64,000 nucleotides of DNA from CALLPQ01 sp964392325 (GTDB lineage: Bacteria; Pseudomonadota; Alphaproteobacteria; Caulobacterales; Parvularculaceae). A model generated the notes under the pieces. The model saw only the letters and a program-made list of their open reading frames with translations, searched no databases and was not told the origin of the DNA. The position numbers were made by a program, and so were the translations under genes. Positions 61,674-64,000 of the stretch are shown here, piece after piece (the stretch's first letter is position 1; every line of letters starts with the position of its first letter). The stretch spans positions 1 through 64,000 of the forward strand of contig CAYMPJ010000015.1 of assembly GCA_964392325.1 (NCBI GenBank). Reading direction: 5' to 3'.

Positions 61674-62981
61674 ATGGTTGAAGAATATTTTGGTTTCTCA
61701 GGAGCCCCCTTTAAACTAAGCCCGGATTCAAAATTTTTCTTTGGATCGAAGAGCCATAACAAAGCCATGGCTTATCTCCATTATGGCTTGCGGCAAGCTG
61801 AGGGTTTTATTGTCATAACCGGTGAGATCGGTGCGGGTAAATCGACCTTGATTGAGCATATGCTCGACCAGTTAAACCGAACCAATGTATCGGCGGCTCA
61901 CCTTTTGACATCCAACCTTGGGTCAGAAGAACTTTTATCCCACATCCTTTCTTCCTTCCAGATTGAGGCCGCGGGTAAGGGCCGCGTTGCGGAGTTGGAA
62001 GCATTCGAAGATTTTCTCTACGACAATATTAATAAAGGCCGCCGGGTTTTATTGGTCGTGGACGAAGTTCAAAATCTTCCCATCGAAACCCTTGAAGAAC
62101 TGCGCATGTTGTCAAATATTACGCATCAAGGATCCCCTCTCTTTCAGGTATTTCTAGTCGGGCAACCGGAATTTCGCGAGACCTTGGCGCGCAGTGATAT
62201 GGAACAATTGCGCCAGCGTATTATCGCGTCTTACCATTTGGAAGCTTTGGACGGGGTGGAAACCAGAAACTATATCGAGCATCGCCTCGCCGTTGTTGGA
62301 CGCGTTGAAGAGCCCCAATTTACGCAAGAAGCCTTTGATCTCATTCATGCTCTTACAAACGGTATTCCCCGGCGTATTAATTCGCTTTGTACACGGTTGA
62401 TTTTGTTTTGTTCATTAGAACAACGCAAATTGATCAATAGTGCAGTAGTGCATGCGGTTGAAAACGAGATGCGAGAGGAAATGGGATTACCAAGTTTGGT
62501 AAACCAGGATGAGGGTTCAATTGTACCCCCTCAAGGTCAACCCCATGATAATGAGACATTTCAAGCGGGCCAAACAGGTAATGCGCCAAATGTTGAAGGC
62601 CCCCATCATATGCCTTCAACTGGTGAGCCAAGCGGACAAGTTCAGCCCAGTATGAGCGCAACTGGTAAAAAGGATGTAGTCGCATCGCTAAATGATGTGC
62701 GTGAAGCCATTCACGCAATTGATGGTGAGCAGACGCAACAGGCGGCGCCCCCAGCTTCAATTCAGGCCGAGCCAGCGGTTTTAGCCCAGGACAATGATGA
62801 GTCGTCGCTTTCAATGTTTGACCGCCTCGAAGCTTTGCGAGGGGATGTTACCAGAGCCCATAAGGGCAATCGTAGTATTCATAAAGCCCTATGCGAAATG
62901 GAAGAGCGCCAGCAGGATAATGTTATCAAAATGGAAGAACATCTTTCTAAAGCGACCGCTTTGCTTGCACAGATCGACTGA
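61674..62981 (+). CDS. XrtA-type system AAA ATPase (ExeA-like)
   Basis: 435 residues. Residues ~1-280: EYFGFSGAPFKLSPDSKFFF, Walker A ITGEIGAGKSTLIEHMLDQL, Walker B VLLVVDEVQNLP and sensor region NGIPRRINSLCTRL, as in the ExeA/GspA-like ATPase of exosortase loci. The remainder is a Pro/Gln-rich linker ending in a coiled coil (MEERQQDNVIKMEEHLSKA). Starts 3 bases after the barrel stop. Confidence 0.88.
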   Translation: MVEEYFGFSGAPFKLSPDSKFFFGSKSHNKAMAYLHYGLRQAEGFIVITGEIGAGKSTLIEHMLDQLNRTNVSAAHLLTSNLGSEELLSHILSSFQIEAAGKGRVAELEAFEDFLYDNINKGRRVLLVVDEVQNLPIETLEELRMLSNITHQGSPLFQVFLVGQPEFRETLARSDMEQLRQRIIASYHLEALDGVETRNYIEHRLAVVGRVEEPQFTQEAFDLIHALTNGIPRRINSLCTRLILFCSLEQRKLINSAVVHAVENEMREEMGLPSLVNQDEGSIVPPQGQPHDNETFQAGQTGNAPNVEGPHHMPSTGEPSGQVQPSMSATGKKDVVASLNDVREAIHAIDGEQTQQAAPPASIQAEPAVLAQDNDESSLSMFDRLEALRGDVTRAHKGNRSIHKALCEMEERQQDNVIKMEEHLSKATALLAQID

Positions 62982-63001
62982 TAGAATAACACTCTCGAAA
63001 G

Positions 63002-63955
63002 ATGGCCATTACGATGGATGCTTCAGCGCCCCATAGTTGTAATAATTCAGATTCTCTCGAAGAGGGGGGCACCCAGCTACATGGTAGTGCGGCTAATGGA
63101 TCGCCCTTTGCCCACGGGATGTCGGTTGATGTTGAGGATTATTTTCAGGTTTGGGGATTTTCCGATGTTATCGCCCGCAGTGCCTGGGATGGGTATGAGT
63201 TTCGGGCAGGGGAGGTAACGCGCAAATTACTCGACCTGTTTGATGAGTGCGCGGTTAAAGCAACATTTTTTACACTTGGCTGGGTTGCAGAACGTGATCG
63301 GGGCCTTATCCGGGATATCGTCGGGCGGGGCCACGAGCTGGCCAGCCATGGATATGAGCATATAAAAGTGTTTGATCAGGACGCTGCAACTTTTAAAGAA
63401 GATGCGGGGCGCACGCGCAAAATACTGGAAGATATTGGCGGCGTGCGGGTTGTTGGATATCGTGCAGCCGGATTTTCTATTGATCAGCGCACGCCCTTTG
63501 CCCATGAGGTTTTAGAGGAATGCGGCTATCTTTATTCTTCCAGCACCCATCCGATCGCACATGACCATTATGGGGATCCCAATGCACCACAGAAAATATA
63601 TTACCCCAATGCTGGTAGCCAATTTATAGAAGCGCCAGTTGCGACAACCGATATTATGGGCAAACGGGTGAGTTGTGCTGGCGGCGGATGGTTTCGGGCG
63701 ATGCCATACGAGGTTACAAAACAATTATTTTCGCGCGCCGCAAAAAACACGCAAGCGCCTCTGGTTTTCTATTTCCATCCTTGGGAAATTGATAAAGGGC
63801 AACCCCGTATCGAGCGCGCCTCCAAAAAGTCGCGTCTGCGCCACTACATAAATATCGATAAAATGCCATCAAAGCTAAAAAAATTAATGGCTGATTTTCC
63901 CTTTGATCGTATTGATCACACGCTCCCATTAAACCCGGCCTCTCTCGCCGTATAA
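63002..63955 (+). CDS. XrtA-type system polysaccharide deacetylase
   Basis: 317 residues, NodB-type deacetylase: GMSVDVEDYFQVWGFSDVIA, FDECAVKATFFTLGWVAERD, GHELASHGYEHIKVFDQD, VVGYRAAGFSIDQRTPFAHE, FYFHPWEIDKGQPRI. The last stretch (KLKKLMADFPFDRIDHTL) is typical of the exosortase-locus subfamily. No signal peptide, so cytoplasmic-side or unusual export. A second start (ATG 63014) is possible. Confidence 0.9.
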   Translation: MAITMDASAPHSCNNSDSLEEGGTQLHGSAANGSPFAHGMSVDVEDYFQVWGFSDVIARSAWDGYEFRAGEVTRKLLDLFDECAVKATFFTLGWVAERDRGLIRDIVGRGHELASHGYEHIKVFDQDAATFKEDAGRTRKILEDIGGVRVVGYRAAGFSIDQRTPFAHEVLEECGYLYSSSTHPIAHDHYGDPNAPQKIYYPNAGSQFIEAPVATTDIMGKRVSCAGGGWFRAMPYEVTKQLFSRAAKNTQAPLVFYFHPWEIDKGQPRIERASKKSRLRHYINIDKMPSKLKKLMADFPFDRIDHTLPLNPASLAV

Positions 63956-63989
63956 GCTTTCATCAAAAGATGATCAGGAAAAGCGGCAC

Positions 63990-64000
63990 ATGACCCTTTC
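63990..64000 (+). CDS. Start of next EPS-locus gene (partial)
   Basis: ATG at 63990-63992 with AGGAAAAG about 8 bases upstream; only three codons are visible. In XrtA-type loci the deacetylase is usually followed by a FemAB-like gene; not verifiable here. Confidence 0.35.

Overview
The window reads as the chromosome of a flagellated alphaproteobacterium of moderate GC content. The evidence is a FliX flagellar regulator, a zinc-ligand-poor DksA, separate FlgI/FlgJ/FlgN and FliO/FliP genes, a LipB/ProB/ProA/IlvE/AccA housekeeping set, and an exosortase-type (XrtA/PEP-CTERM) exopolysaccharide locus. A 100-base run of N inside a tandem repeat shows this is a draft assembly. I cannot name the genus.

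Layout. (1) 1-12,591 is an integrated mobile element. It has two pairs of a coupling-protein-like ATPase plus a replication-relaxation-type protein, stem-loop-rich intergenic DNA, AT-rich cargo genes and a degraded tyrosine integrase. It ends exactly at a 3' fragment of tRNA-Tyr, the expected attachment scar; the intact tRNA should lie left of the window. (2) 12,799-17,969 is a compact minus-strand cluster that looks like an undescribed ribosomal-peptide pathway: a short Cys/Trp-rich precursor, a graspetide-type ATP-grasp ligase, a Clp-fold serine protease, a MauE-like redox membrane protein, a CxxC thioredoxin-like protein and an ABC exporter. (3) 18,541-38,682 is mostly housekeeping: uracil-DNA glycosylase, NYN nuclease, folK, rpmG, alkaline phosphatase, a SoxR unit with two glyoxalase-fold genes, mazG-proA-proB, ilvE, rpmF, accA and a membrane-anchored lysozyme. 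(4) 38,688-48,311 holds dispersed flagellar genes (flgN, flgJ, flgI, fliX, fliN, fliP, fliO) mixed with dksA, tRNA-Thr and lipB; a sigma-54 promoter faces flgI. (5) 48,386-64,000 is surface polysaccharide: a glycosyltransferase/deacetylase fusion, then the XrtA-type locus of priming transferase, TPR protein, Wza-like export lipoprotein (behind a sigma-54 promoter), chain-length protein, tyrosine autokinase, outer-membrane barrel, AAA ATPase and polysaccharide deacetylase. It runs off the right edge.

Best candidates for something new are the peptide cluster at 12.8-18.0 kb and, second, the three-gene operon at 9,618-12,014 in the island: a STAS/GHKL ATPase fusion, a STAS-like protein and a single-pass membrane protein. 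That operon resembles an anti-sigma-type partner-switching module carried as cargo. All family assignments come from reading motifs by eye; no database search was run.
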